Shown here piece after piece: positions 7,422 through 15,267 of a stretch of 27,129 nt of DNA. Under the pieces are notes generated by a model. It was not told the DNA's origin and searched no databases. It worked only from the letters and a program-made list of their open reading frames with translations. The position numbers were made by a program, and so were the translations under genes. Source of the stretch: JAFTYO01 sp045644765 (GTDB lineage Bacteria > Pseudomonadota > Alphaproteobacteria > RF32 > CAG-239); the NCBI GenBank assembly GCA_045644765.1, contig JAZRHM010000024.1, positions 1 through 27,129 on the forward strand. Direction: 5' to 3'. The stretch's first letter is position 1, and every line of letters begins with the position of its first letter.

Positions 7422-8509
7422 CTACACAGATCTTCTATGATTTTATTTAACAACAAGAAACCTTCTTTTGTAGCATACATACAATTGGGGGTTTCTTTTA
7501 TCAGGCCTAAATTTAACAATTCGTTCTTTGCTTTTTGATTTATAAAATTATCAAATTTTATATTACATATTTGTTCAAAATATTGTTTGTTTATACCTTG
7601 ATTAAGCCGTAATCCCATAATTATAAGTTCTTCGGCTCTTTCTTGCTTGGTAAGTTTTTCCATATGATGAGGATACGTTATGGCAAAATGCTCATCGTTT
7701 ATTTTTAAGCGTCCGTGGGCAGATTCTCCAATGCCTATATATTCGTCTCCAAGCCAGTAACACTTATTGTGTGATGACTGATATGAAACTTGAGCAAAAT
7801 TTGAAACCTCATATTGCAGATAGCCGTTTGCTTCTAAAAAAGATATTGTATCAGTGTACATTTTAGCAGCTAATTCTTCATTAAGAGGTTTAATGTTTTT
7901 AGAAGCAAAAACTGTTCCTTCTTCTATGGTTAATTGGTATAATGACAAATGTTTAAATCCAAAATTTACAGCTTTCTCAAGTTCTTTTTGCCATGAAGAA
8001 AATGTTTGCTCAGGTCTTGCATATATTAAATCTATTGAATGATTATCAAAATTTTTCAACACTTCATCAATACTATGCAGAGCTTGATTTAAGTTATGTG
8101 TGCGTCCCAAAAATTTTAAGTCATTGTCATTTAGTGCTTGCACACCAAGAGAAAGACGATTTACACCGGCATTTTTAATGAGCTTAAACATGTTTTCATA
8201 TTCAGAGTTCGGATTAGCTTCCAAGCTTATTTCGATATTTTTTTCTATCGGCCATAGCTTATATATATGTTCAATTATACGCGATATATTTTCAGGTTTT
8301 ATAAGGGAAGGGGTTCCACCACCAAAAAACACAGATCGAACTATCCGGTTTGGAACTAAAGAATAATAATAATCCAATTCTTTTATATAAGTATCAATAA
8401 TGGGAGTTTGATCTAAATCTTTTTTAATTTTTTTAAAAAAATCACAATAAGGACATTTGCTTTTGCAAAAAGGCCAATGAATATAAATTGATAAAGGTTT
8501 ATATTCCAT
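7418..8509 (-). CDS. hemW: HemW, radical SAM heme chaperone
   Basis: 363 residues from the ATG at 8509; a TTG-led frame extends six codons further but the ATG agrees with the usual HemW N-terminus (PLSIYIHWPFC). The radical SAM cluster motif is CKSKCPYC (CxxxCxxC), followed by DFF. Other family marks are FFGGGTPSL, the ISLEANP strand, RLSLGVQAL, LIYARPEQT, LSLYQLTIEEGT and the C-terminal HemN_C domain around ELIIMGLRLNQGI. The set fits HemW rather than oxygen-independent coproporphyrinogen oxidase HemN, which is longer. Role: binding and delivering heme to haemoproteins such as respiratory enzymes. It follows the galU-like gene by 29 nt on the same strand. Genomic neighbours commonly seen with hemW (rdgB, rph) are not present here. 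Confidence 0.92.
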   Translation of the reverse strand: MEYKPLSIYIHWPFCKSKCPYCDFFKKIKKDLDQTPIIDTYIKELDYYYSLVPNRIVRSVFFGGGTPSLIKPENISRIIEHIYKLWPIEKNIEISLEANPNSEYENMFKLIKNAGVNRLSLGVQALNDNDLKFLGRTHNLNQALHSIDEVLKNFDNHSIDLIYARPEQTFSSWQKELEKAVNFGFKHLSLYQLTIEEGTVFASKNIKPLNEELAAKMYTDTISFLEANGYLQYEVSNFAQVSYQSSHNKCYWLGDEYIGIGESAHGRLKINDEHFAITYPHHMEKLTKQERAEELIIMGLRLNQGINKQYFEQICNIKFDNFINQKAKNELLNLGLIKETPNCMYATKEGFLLLNKIIEDLCS

Positions 8510-8538
8510 TGGCCTTAAAACTTTCAATAAAATTGATA

Positions 8539-9429
8539 TTAAACTAAAATTGTATCAAGAAGTTCTTTGGTATATGCTCTTAAATCAGGATTTAACATCA
8601 AAGATAACTTCAAGTTTGATTTAGCCAGTTCATCGTTGGTGCCGCAATCAAAGCGTAAACCTCTGCATAACACACCTGTTAGAGGAACACCACGTTCTGC
8701 AGCCAAATTAAGAGCATCGGTAAGATTAATTTCACCATTTGAACCGTTTTTAACTTCCGGTAAAATATCCATAATTACATTAGGTAAAATGTAAGGCCCC
8801 ATGCTGGCATAATTTGACGGAACTTCTTCTAATTTAGGTTTTTCAACCAAACCTTTAGCCTGAACGGTACGTCCATCTCTTACAGCGCCGACCAATGCTC
8901 CGTATCTTACCATTTCTTCTTTCGGAAATTCCATAATATTTTCAACCATTCCGCCGGTTTTTTCATACACATCGGAAAGTTGTTTTAATATACCTTCTCC
9001 GTGGAAATTAATGTATATATCATCTGGCCACATTACAATAAAATCTCTTTTTCCGACAATTTCTTTGGCCATTAAAATTGCATGTCCGTTACCTAAGGGC
9101 TCTTTTTGTTCAGCAAAAGAAAATTTCATCCCTTCAGGGATTATATCTTTAACAGCTTTGAGCAAATCTGTTTTTCCTTTTTTTTCTAAATGTTCTTCAA
9201 GCCAAGGATACGGAGAAAAATATCTTTCAAAAAGATGTTTACACGATTGGTCACTATATATAAAGACAATCTCTTTAACTCCGATTTCTTTACAAGCATT
9301 TATGGCATATTGAATGATAGGAAGGTTGTTTAAGGTTAGAAAACCTTTATGTAAAACTTTAGTTGCCGGGAGGTTGCGAGTAGATAAACCGGCAACCGGT
9401 AAAATACAAACTTCTGGTTTGTTAGGCAT
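8539..9429 (-). CDS. galU: GalU-like UTP-glucose-1-phosphate uridylyltransferase, divergent signature
   Basis: 296 residues, standard bacterial GalU length. It has the GalU-specific order: PVAGLSTRNLPATK, LPIIQYAINA, the EKKGK helix, QKEPLGNGHAI, the metal/substrate loop WPDDI, VEKPKLEEVPSNYASMGPYIL with its conserved Lys, and GEINLTDAL. Two places differ from typical GalU: the nucleotide loop has Ser where GLGTR has Gly, and the segment usually reading KEMLP reads KGFLT. It would make UDP-glucose for envelope glycans, which fits the glycosyltransferase cluster next door, but the changed loop could mean altered activity or another sugar-1-phosphate. AGGAGC lies 6 nt before the ATG and a TATAAT-like -10 (9457-9462, minus strand) lies close upstream. 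Confidence 0.82.
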   Translation of the reverse strand: MPNKPEVCILPVAGLSTRNLPATKVLHKGFLTLNNLPIIQYAINACKEIGVKEIVFIYSDQSCKHLFERYFSPYPWLEEHLEKKGKTDLLKAVKDIIPEGMKFSFAEQKEPLGNGHAILMAKEIVGKRDFIVMWPDDIYINFHGEGILKQLSDVYEKTGGMVENIMEFPKEEMVRYGALVGAVRDGRTVQAKGLVEKPKLEEVPSNYASMGPYILPNVIMDILPEVKNGSNGEINLTDALNLAAERGVPLTGVLCRGLRFDCGTNDELAKSNLKLSLMLNPDLRAYTKELLDTILV

Positions 9430-9456
9430 GATTTAGCTCCTAATTATATAGTTAAT

Positions 9457-9462
9457 ATTATA
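9457..9462 (-). promoter_or_regulatory. candidate -10 element of the galU-like gene
   Basis: TATAAT on the minus strand, placing a transcript start about 20 nt before the ATG at 9429. No good -35 is visible 17 nt upstream, so this is a partial assignment. Confidence 0.35.
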
Positions 9463-9533
9463 TACATCACAATATAACATTGTTTTTATATAAAGCAACA
9501 AATGTTTTATAAAGTTTACACAGTAAATATAAG

Positions 9534-11090
9534 TCAGTATCTTGCATATTGATTAAATATATATGCATTAATATCAGGAGTAAAACCATTATCTTTTATG
9601 CGTTTGTTGTTTATTGCATTTTGAATGATATGGCTATACCTGTTAGATACCTGATATATCCCTTCAAAACGTGCCATCTCTGATGCAGAAAGGTTTGTAA
9701 AAGCATCTTCAATATCCAAAGAAGCTGAAGGTGAAAATTCATCAAAAGTTGGTTCTAATTTACCTATCATACGTAAAAAACACATTCTGTTAGTTTCATC
9801 ATCAAGGCTGAATGCATCTTTAGAATTAAAATCCTTTAATGATTCTGGCATATATTCATTAAATAAAAAGTCACGGCATTCTTTATATGTTCCGTCGGCA
9901 AAATCTGGTTCTGCTTCAATTTGAATATATCCATCGTCTTCAAGGCGCCTTACTTTATCAACAACCATCATATTATATTGATGTATTGCATTTTTGTTTA
10001 TTTGTGCGATTTTGTTTATTAAGATTTTCTTTCTTGCCAATAACTGAGCTTTTTCCATTTCTTGTTGTTTAAGATTTTCTTGTATTTTTATTTCTTCAGG
10101 ATCTTGGCTGTTTGGGGTAAGTCGTTCTTTTACTCTCTCCGTTTTGCCATAGTCTTTATTTAGCTGTTTTTCAATTTCTCTAATTTCTTCATAAATTTTA
10201 TGAGTTCTTATATCTGCATAATAGAGACAATCTATTTTAAATTGTACTTCGATATCAATTATTTGGCCTTCATCATCAGGAATATGTAAAACAAGTTTGA
10301 TGTCAAAATACATTTTAGGGTTATTTTCTAATTTATCGTTAAAACGATTACGAGTTTCTTCAAAAATGGTATAATAAGGTTCTTCTTCTTTTATCCTTTT
10401 TTCTTCAGAAGCGTTGGTTTTGTGATAGTCCTTGGAATTTTTTGTACATATGGTTCTGTCTCGTTGAAACAAATTACAAACACGTTCAACATCAGTTTTA
10501 TATTTACAAGTTACCGTAAGGCGTAAAGGATCGTGTAAGTTGCTACTTGGAGACGGGATATCTTGTATAGCTGAAGCATATCTTTCTCTATCTTCATCAA
10601 TAAATGCAATATCTGAAATTTTACTCAACTCTTTATTATATTCTTTACCATATTCAAAAATGATTTTATCAATAGCTCTTTTGGCATCTTTCATTTTCGG
10701 AAAGATAATTTTTATCGGATTGTTAAATTTATCAAAATATAAAAGTTCAGTGTTCGTAAAAGGTGTAACAACTTTTAGCGAATAATTTATCGGAGCTCCG
10801 TTTGCATCTGTTTCAACCTTACCGGTGTTAAGATCAATTGCGTAAGTTGCTTCAGGTTGTCTGAATAAGTCAAAGATAGCACGATATGTACGATTATATA
10901 TTTTACCGGGATTTTTATAAAACTTTTTTAGACAGTCATATCCAATATCATCAATTTCCATATTTTTATATGCTTGATCAATAATCGTAAGGTTTTTCTC
11001 AGACATTTCGGATATAATTTCCTTTATCCGATTCTTAGGCATTTCAAAAACTTCACGTACGCTATATTCTTGTTCTTTATTTTCTGACAT
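9534..11090 (-). CDS. large cytoplasmic protein with a diverged RelA/SpoT-type nucleotidyltransferase core
   Basis: 518 residues from the ATG at 11090, chosen because AAAGG lies 7 nt upstream; the frame opens 11 codons earlier without a ribosome site. No signal peptide or membrane segment. Residues about 187-300 follow the RelA/SpoT synthetase plan: DPLRLTVTCKYKTDVERVCNLF (quoted only as DPLRLTV...DVERV; equivalent of the DI-GIRI strand and helix), YFDIKLVLHI (the GYRSLH strand) and IEVQFK (EVQIR). The His in RTHKIY lies 16 residues after that Glu, the same spacing as in small alarmone synthetases. The R/K-rich ATP loop (RxKxxxS) and the G-loop YxSLH are not conserved. A charged coiled-coil (about 300-380) and a helical C-terminus follow. 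No HD hydrolase domain is seen. It may be a degenerate or specialised nucleotidyltransferase. Divergent from folA-thyA. Confidence 0.7.
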   Translation of the reverse strand: MSENKEQEYSVREVFEMPKNRIKEIISEMSEKNLTIIDQAYKNMEIDDIGYDCLKKFYKNPGKIYNRTYRAIFDLFRQPEATYAIDLNTGKVETDANGAPINYSLKVVTPFTNTELLYFDKFNNPIKIIFPKMKDAKRAIDKIIFEYGKEYNKELSKISDIAFIDEDRERYASAIQDIPSPSSNLHDPLRLTVTCKYKTDVERVCNLFQRDRTICTKNSKDYHKTNASEEKRIKEEEPYYTIFEETRNRFNDKLENNPKMYFDIKLVLHIPDDEGQIIDIEVQFKIDCLYYADIRTHKIYEEIREIEKQLNKDYGKTERVKERLTPNSQDPEEIKIQENLKQQEMEKAQLLARKKILINKIAQINKNAIHQYNMMVVDKVRRLEDDGYIQIEAEPDFADGTYKECRDFLFNEYMPESLKDFNSKDAFSLDDETNRMCFLRMIGKLEPTFDEFSPSASLDIEDAFTNLSASEMARFEGIYQVSNRYSHIIQNAINNKRIKDNGFTPDINAYIFNQYARY

Positions 11091-11136
11091 ATTACAACCT
11101 TTCATGAAGAAACATTTTGCCATAAATTTTATTGTT

Positions 11137-11165
11137 TGGCAAGTTTTAATTTTAGTTCTAAATAA
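11137..11165 (+). promoter_or_regulatory. candidate promoter of folA-thyA
   Basis: TTGGCA (11137-11142), a 17-nt spacer, then TAAATA (11160-11165). The -10 is a weak match. It lies about 80 nt upstream of the folA start, in the spacer shared with the divergent RelA/SpoT-like gene. Confidence 0.3.
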
Positions 11166-11244
11166 AAATATACATGTGTGTTAAATTATAAAAATGTTGA
11201 GGTTTAAAAATATGTTGTTATTCTTAACTTCAGGGAGAAGTAGA

Positions 11245-11823
11245 ATGACTAAAGTTGCAGTATGGTGCAGACATCAAAATGATAATATTATCGGTATAGG
11301 ACCTGAAATTCCATGGCGTGTGTCGTCAGATTTTAAGCGTTTCAGACGTATTACAGAAGGACAAAACCTTGTTGCAGGTGAAAAAACTTATGAAAGTTTT
11401 CCTAACAGGACGTTACCTAACAGAAAAATTTATGTTCTTACATTTAATGAAAGTTATGAAGTTTCGGATAAAGAAAATCATTTTGTTGTAAATGATATCA
11501 ATAAATTTAAAGATTTTGAACAAGATTTATATGTTTCCGGAGGAGCTACGATATATAAACTTTTTATGAGCTTAAATGAAAAATTGATGCCTGATATTAT
11601 AGTTGATAGTGTCTATAAAGGAGACCTTAATCCTAACTTAACGGGAGATAAAATTGATATTACGGAATGTGTTAAGATTATGAATGATAAATATTTTCGT
11701 ATTTCAGATGAGTATGAATTGGATAATATCATAACTTCAGTATGGGTTAAAAAAGGTGATTTTGTTGAACAATCTGTCCTTAAACGGATTATTTATGCTA
11801 TAGAAAACAAAGGAGAAAAATAA
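11245..11823 (+). CDS. folA: dihydrofolate reductase
   Basis: 192 residues from the ATG at 11245, which has GGGAG 8 nt upstream; the frame opens 17 codons earlier (ATG at 11194) in a stretch that does not resemble DHFR. The start KVAVWCRHQNDNIIGIG replaces the usual first strand, followed by PEIPWRVSSDFKRFRRIT (the PW.....D..RF active-site motif, with Asp in the folate-binding position), GEKTYESF (usual GRKT.ES), LPNRKIYVLT and YVSGGATIYKLF (the GG.. NADPH motif). It is longer than E. coli DHFR (159) through a C-terminal extension. It reduces dihydrofolate produced by ThyA; thyA starts directly after its stop codon, so the two are translationally coupled. The order folA-thyA is the reverse of the more common thyA-folA. 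Confidence 0.88.
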   Translation: MTKVAVWCRHQNDNIIGIGPEIPWRVSSDFKRFRRITEGQNLVAGEKTYESFPNRTLPNRKIYVLTFNESYEVSDKENHFVVNDINKFKDFEQDLYVSGGATIYKLFMSLNEKLMPDIIVDSVYKGDLNPNLTGDKIDITECVKIMNDKYFRISDEYELDNIITSVWVKKGDFVEQSVLKRIIYAIENKGEK

Positions 11824-12609
11824 ATGAAAGAATATCTTGATTTGCTGCAAGACATTTTGGATAACGGTGTTGATAAAATCGATAGGACAGGGGTAGGAAC
11901 GCGTTCTGTGTTCGGACGCCAAATGCGTTTTGATTTGAGCAAAGGTTTTCCTCTTGTAACAACTAAGAAAGTTCATCTTAAAAGCATTATTTACGAACTT
12001 CTATGGTTTATAAAAGGCGATACAAATGTTAAATATTTGCAAGACAACGGAGTTCGTATATGGAATGAATGGGCTGATGAAGATGGTAATTTGGGTCCGG
12101 TTTATGGTTCTCAATGGCGCAATTGGAACGGTGAAGGTGTTGATCAACTGGCAGATGTTATAAAGCGCTTGAAAGAAACTCCAAATGATAGAAGAATGAT
12201 TGTTTCTGCTTGGAACGTCAGTAAAATTTCTCAAATGAAATTGCCACCTTGTCACATGATGTTCCAATTTTATGTGGCAAATGGCAAGCTTTCATGTATG
12301 TTATATCAGCGCTCTTGTGATATGTTTTTAGGTGTTCCTTTTAACATTGCATCTTACGCTCTTTTAACTATGATGATAGCTCAGGTTTGTGGCTTGGAAG
12401 TTGGTGAATTTGTTCATACCTTGGGAGATACTCATATATATCACAACCATTTTGATCAGGTAAAAGAACAACTTACACATACACCGTTAAAGCTTCCGGT
12501 TATGAAAATTAATCCTGACGTTAGAGATATAAATGACTTTAAGTTTGAAGATTTTGAACTGGTTGGATACGAAAGCTACGGAGTTATAAAAGGTAAAGTT
12601 GCCGTATAA
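11824..12609 (+). CDS. thyA: thymidylate synthase
   Basis: 261 residues, close to E. coli ThyA (264). All family motifs are present: DRTGVGT with the phosphate-binding Arg, FPLVTTKKVHLKSII, ELLWFIKGDTN, the catalytic loop LPPCHMMFQF with Cys143 as nucleophile, QRSCDMFLGVPFNIASYALL for dUMP contacts, and GDTHIYHNH. It methylates dUMP to dTMP using methylene-tetrahydrofolate. The ATG follows the folA TAA with no gap, and GGAG in the folA tail is its ribosome site. A long inverted repeat begins 20 nt past the stop and may serve as its terminator. Confidence 0.97.
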   Translation: MKEYLDLLQDILDNGVDKIDRTGVGTRSVFGRQMRFDLSKGFPLVTTKKVHLKSIIYELLWFIKGDTNVKYLQDNGVRIWNEWADEDGNLGPVYGSQWRNWNGEGVDQLADVIKRLKETPNDRRMIVSAWNVSKISQMKLPPCHMMFQFYVANGKLSCMLYQRSCDMFLGVPFNIASYALLTMMIAQVCGLEVGEFVHTLGDTHIYHNHFDQVKEQLTHTPLKLPVMKINPDVRDINDFKFEDFELVGYESYGVIKGKVAV

Positions 12610-12628
12610 TTTACACTTTATTTTCATT

Positions 12629-12672
12629 AAATAGCATATTTATGGTTGACAAAAAGCATAAATGTGCTATTT
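12629..12672 (+). repeat. 16-bp inverted repeat around the promoter downstream of thyA
   Basis: Arm AAATAGCATATTTATG (12629-12644) pairs with CATAAATGTGCTATTT (12657-12672), 15 of 16 positions plus one G-T. The 12-nt loop holds the -35 TTGACA, and the right arm ends in the -10. As RNA it would also be an AT-rich hairpin with a following T run, so it may act as a thyA terminator, an operator for the next gene, or both. Confidence 0.7.
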
Positions 12673-12673
12673 T
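12646..12673 (+). promoter_or_regulatory. promoter of the Lcl_C-like gene
   Basis: Consensus -35 TTGACA (12646-12651), a 16-nt spacer and -10 TATTTT (12668-12673). Transcription would start near 12680, about 45 nt before the ATG at 12724. The whole element is embedded in the 16-bp inverted repeat. Confidence 0.65.
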
Positions 12674-12723
12674 TAGTTTACCTATTTATTATTAATACGT
12701 TAAATCTAGTAATTTGAATCATT

Positions 12724-13287
12724 ATGAAAGAAAAAAAAATTAAAGAAAGAGAAACTCTTCTTTCTATGCCTACAGTTGTATTTGAACTAAAAGAATCACA
12801 GTTGAAAGAAACAACAGTAGAGACAGCGCTTCCTCTCTTGTATAAAACTCAAGATGGGTTATACGAAGAAATGAATTATCTTGACTTATCAAGACGTCAA
12901 GATGTTTGTGGTATTTTAACGGGAATGATTGTTTGGCCTCTTGTCGGACAACGTTTTAATATCCTTTACTTCGGTATTCAAGATTATGTAGAAAGCAACG
13001 ATGGCGCAGTTGATGAACTCTGCTTACCTACAGTTGCTGATTTTGAAAATCTGAATGAAGATGATATTAACGCAACTTTTCATGTTTTAAGATCTTACGG
13101 TTTAGAATGTGAAGACTTTGTAAAACACGGCGTTTACTGGACAAGAGATCGAGACGGTTATTCCGTTGCAGCCTATTCGTTTGCAAATAGATCTATGTAT
13201 TATGTCAATCCAAACAGAAGGACAGGGCATTTACGTGGATGCGTTTCCAAATGTCGTTTGTGTAAAAACGGAAAGCTCAAGAAATAG
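12724..13287 (+). CDS. small protein with Lcl_C/DUF1566-like domain and C-terminal CxxxCxxC
   Basis: 187 residues, no signal peptide. The N-terminal 45 residues are charged and probably flexible. Residues about 95-175 resemble the C-type-lectin-like Lcl_C/DUF1566 fold: LCLPTVADFENL (usually LPT..E...L), then GVYWTRDRDGYSVAAYSF (YWT/S followed by a Trp- or Tyr-rich strand), then SMYYVNPNRRTGHLRGCV (normally a strand plus RCV). The family is often found on bacterial surface and phage-derived proteins; the lack of an export signal is unusual. The tail has Cys173, Cys177 and Cys180 in a CxxxCxxC arrangement, possibly a metal site. No ribosome site is seen before the ATG. Own promoter and strong terminator, so it is a single-gene unit. 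Function unknown. Confidence 0.75.
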   Translation: MKEKKIKERETLLSMPTVVFELKESQLKETTVETALPLLYKTQDGLYEEMNYLDLSRRQDVCGILTGMIVWPLVGQRFNILYFGIQDYVESNDGAVDELCLPTVADFENLNEDDINATFHVLRSYGLECEDFVKHGVYWTRDRDGYSVAAYSFANRSMYYVNPNRRTGHLRGCVSKCRLCKNGKLKK

Positions 13288-13310
13288 TAAATAATTTCTA
13301 CTGATTTTAC

Positions 13311-13346
13311 AAAAAACTTCGCTTGCTAAAACTTGCGAAGTTTTTT
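13311..13346 (+). terminator. intrinsic terminator after the Lcl_C-like gene
   Basis: AAAAAACTTCGC (13311-13322) pairs with GCGAAGTTTTTT (13335-13346), a perfect 12-bp stem with a 12-nt loop and a T tract on the plus strand. The matching A run upstream means it may also work on the minus strand. Confidence 0.9.
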
Positions 13347-13405
13347 GTTTAATTTAGGCTCTTTTTGAGATTAAATATCAATATTTACAGACACATTATA
13401 CGCTT

Positions 13406-13440
13406 TAAAAAAAATGCACTCTGAAACTTTTTCAGAGTGC
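13406..13440 (-). terminator. intrinsic terminator of the small membrane protein gene
   Basis: GCACTCTGAAA (13416-13426) pairs with TTTCAGAGTGC (13430-13440) around a 3-nt loop. On the minus strand a run of eight or more T follows (complement of 13406-13415). It lies 14 nt past the stop at 13454. Confidence 0.9.
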
Positions 13441-13453
13441 GTAGAATTTTTTA

Positions 13454-13999
13454 TCAAGTCTCAACTTTTGTAACGAGGATACAAGCCTTAGTTACAACTT
13501 TTTGATAGTTTTCATCAAAATAAGGCATATCGGTTAGTTTACTAAAATGCCCTTCTTTGCGGTCATACCTTACTTTAATGATAGTTCCTGTTCTTTCTTT
13601 AGCTTCTTTATCCAACATTACAACAGGTGTTACAAAACTTCCTTCTATGATTTGTCCTATCACAAACCTCCAACCGTGGAAAGCTATTAAATGCCTGATG
13701 CCGATAATATGACAATCATACACTTTTGTTTTGTTAATAACACAAATTCGAGCACTGGAAACTTGCAAATAAAGAGCTGCATACATAAATAAACAATATG
13801 CACACCAAGCAATCCAGCCCCAAACAGTGGTAATTGACCACCAAGCAGGCGTGAGGCAACAAACTGTAATTGCGGCAAATTGAATATAAATTTGCGCATA
13901 AACACCAAGTTCACTTCGCGGATATGCTGTCCTTGATAAAAAGATTGCAATTAATCCGTACAAAATTGCAATCGGAACAAAAATAACATAATTACCCAT
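13454..13999 (-). CDS. small inner-membrane protein, unknown
   Basis: 181 residues from the ATG at 13999; an in-frame TTG at 14026 would add nine hydrophobic residues, and neither has a visible ribosome site. Three membrane segments lie at about residues 3-22 (VIFVPIAILYGLIAIFL), 35-50 and 55-80, the last two rich in Trp, Cys and Tyr. The remaining roughly 90 residues are soluble, with a KEAKERTGTIIKVRYDRKEG stretch that looks like a small beta-rich cytoplasmic domain (it resembles an OB- or SH3-like fold only by eye). It has its own terminator and lies between two terminators, so it is monocistronic. I do not recognise the family. Confidence 0.7.
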   Translation of the reverse strand: MGNYVIFVPIAILYGLIAIFLSRTAYPRSELGVYAQIYIQFAAITVCCLTPAWWSITTVWGWIAWCAYCLFMYAALYLQVSSARICVINKTKVYDCHIIGIRHLIAFHGWRFVIGQIIEGSFVTPVVMLDKEAKERTGTIIKVRYDRKEGHFSKLTDMPYFDENYQKVVTKACILVTKVET

Positions 14000-14160
14000 A
14001 ATTAAAATAATTAAGAGATTAAACAATAGTATAAATTATGGCGTTCAAGGTATAATAAAAACGTCAAATTGTCAATATATAAATCCATGCCAGATTGAAA
14101 CAACGGAAGGTTTATTTAAGCTTGTTAAGTTTTAATCTGAGAGTTATTGGTAGATTTTAT

Positions 14161-14189
14161 AAAAAAACGGGAGTATAAGCCATACTCCC
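14161..14189 (-). terminator. intrinsic terminator of the Sel1/YbhN operon
   Basis: GGGAGTAT (14169-14176) pairs with ATACTCCC (14182-14189) around a 5-nt loop. On the minus strand seven T follow after a C-G pair (complement of 14161-14167). It lies 20 nt past the stop at 14209. Confidence 0.88.
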
Positions 14190-14208
14190 AAAGATATTTT
14201 ATAGAAAA

Positions 14209-15267
14209 TCACTTTTTTCGTTTATTTCTTATATTTTCAGTTTTTTTCGAAATAAATTCTTTAATCATTGTTAATTTGCGTTGTTTTTTTATTTGATTTT
14301 GACGATATCCTAAATATCCTTCATAAGAAATAAGAGCAATTGCAGATATGATTAAAGGTAATAAATAGTAAATTATACGATATGCTATTAACGCTCCAAA
14401 TAACATTGCTTGATTTTCTGTTCCGGGTATGATGTTTGAAAAAACAAGTTCAAACACTCCTAAACCTCCGGGAACTTGGCTATAAACACCTAATATTTGT
14501 GCAATAATATAAGCTCCGATAAACGTGTTAAACGGAATATCAATAAAGTGAATGAGTGTGAAGTATAAAACAAGAGAAGCCATCAAAATATCTATACTGC
14601 CTACAAACACTTGTGCTAAAGCCATTTTGATATTAGGCATTTTAAGCTTTATACCTTTTATATCGATAGATTTTTTATAAAGCACGCTTGCTGTTAAATA
14701 AATCACTAAGCCAACCAGAGAACCCAAAGCTACAATTGTTGTTGTGATTTTAGAAGCAATGCCATCACCAAAAGCATGGTCAGGTGTTATGGAGTAACCG
14801 ATGATAATTAAAAAGAAACATGCTACCAAATATGTAAAGCCTGAAAAAGTAACCATTTTTATAATTTCTTTTCCTTTTAAACGCCATCTTGTATACAATC
14901 TATATCTGATTGCACCACCAGAAACAATAGCATGGCCGGCATTGTTACTTACGCTAAATCCGATAAAACCGGCAAAAATCCATTTCCATGTGCTGATTTT
15001 ATGTTTAATATATTTTAAAGCTAAATAATCATAAGATGATAGAGCAATATATCCTAAAAAAGATGCTATGCAAGCATACAATAAATTTATATTTGGAATG
15101 CTTAATAATGCATTTTTTATATCACCAAATTCATACTTTGAAAGCTGCCTGTAAAGCATATAAGCAGCTAATACAAAGAAGAATAAACCGGCCCAAGATA
15201 TGATTTTCTTAAATACTTTTTTAGTTTTATGCATAGTGGAATTGATATTATGTTCATTATTTGTCAT
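14209..15267 (-). CDS. YbhN/UPF0104 family membrane protein (MprF flippase-like domain only)
   Basis: 352 residues with about eight membrane helices. Motifs typical of the lysylphosphatidylglycerol synthase transmembrane region are present: SNNAGHAIVSGGAIRYRLY (about residues 105-123) and SQVPGGLGVFELVF (about 260-273). The cytosolic aminoacyl-transferase domain of MprF is absent, so this is a stand-alone membrane module as in YbhN and AglD-type proteins. These are thought to move or bind lipids or lipid-linked sugars; no substrate can be read. The C-terminus is strongly basic (KKQRKLTMIKEF, then NIRNKRKK), so it should be cytoplasmic. Its start overlaps the end of the Sel1-repeat gene by 11 nt, indicating translational coupling. 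Confidence 0.87.
   Translation of the reverse strand: MTNNEHNINSTMHKTKKVFKKIISWAGLFFFVLAAYMLYRQLSKYEFGDIKNALLSIPNINLLYACIASFLGYIALSSYDYLALKYIKHKISTWKWIFAGFIGFSVSNNAGHAIVSGGAIRYRLYTRWRLKGKEIIKMVTFSGFTYLVACFFLIIIGYSITPDHAFGDGIASKITTTIVALGSLVGLVIYLTASVLYKKSIDIKGIKLKMPNIKMALAQVFVGSIDILMASLVLYFTLIHFIDIPFNTFIGAYIIAQILGVYSQVPGGLGVFELVFSNIIPGTENQAMLFGALIAYRIIYYLLPLIISAIALISYEGYLGYRQNQIKKQRKLTMIKEFISKKTENIRNKRKK

Noticed and set aside
9534..11090. HD hydrolase domain suggested by the LHDP string
   Set aside because: The string leads straight into the DPLRLTV strand, and the other metal-binding His and Asp residues of HD domains are missing.
12724..13287. Radical SAM enzyme, from the CxxxCxxC string
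   Set aside because: The cysteines are at the extreme C-terminus with no following barrel or GGE motif; at most a metal site.
14027..14160. Possible small RNA or extra gene in the spacer before the membrane protein
   Set aside because: No open frame with a ribosome site, no hairpin beyond the terminator at 14161-14189; a TTGACA on the minus strand (14070-14075) lacks a well-spaced -10.
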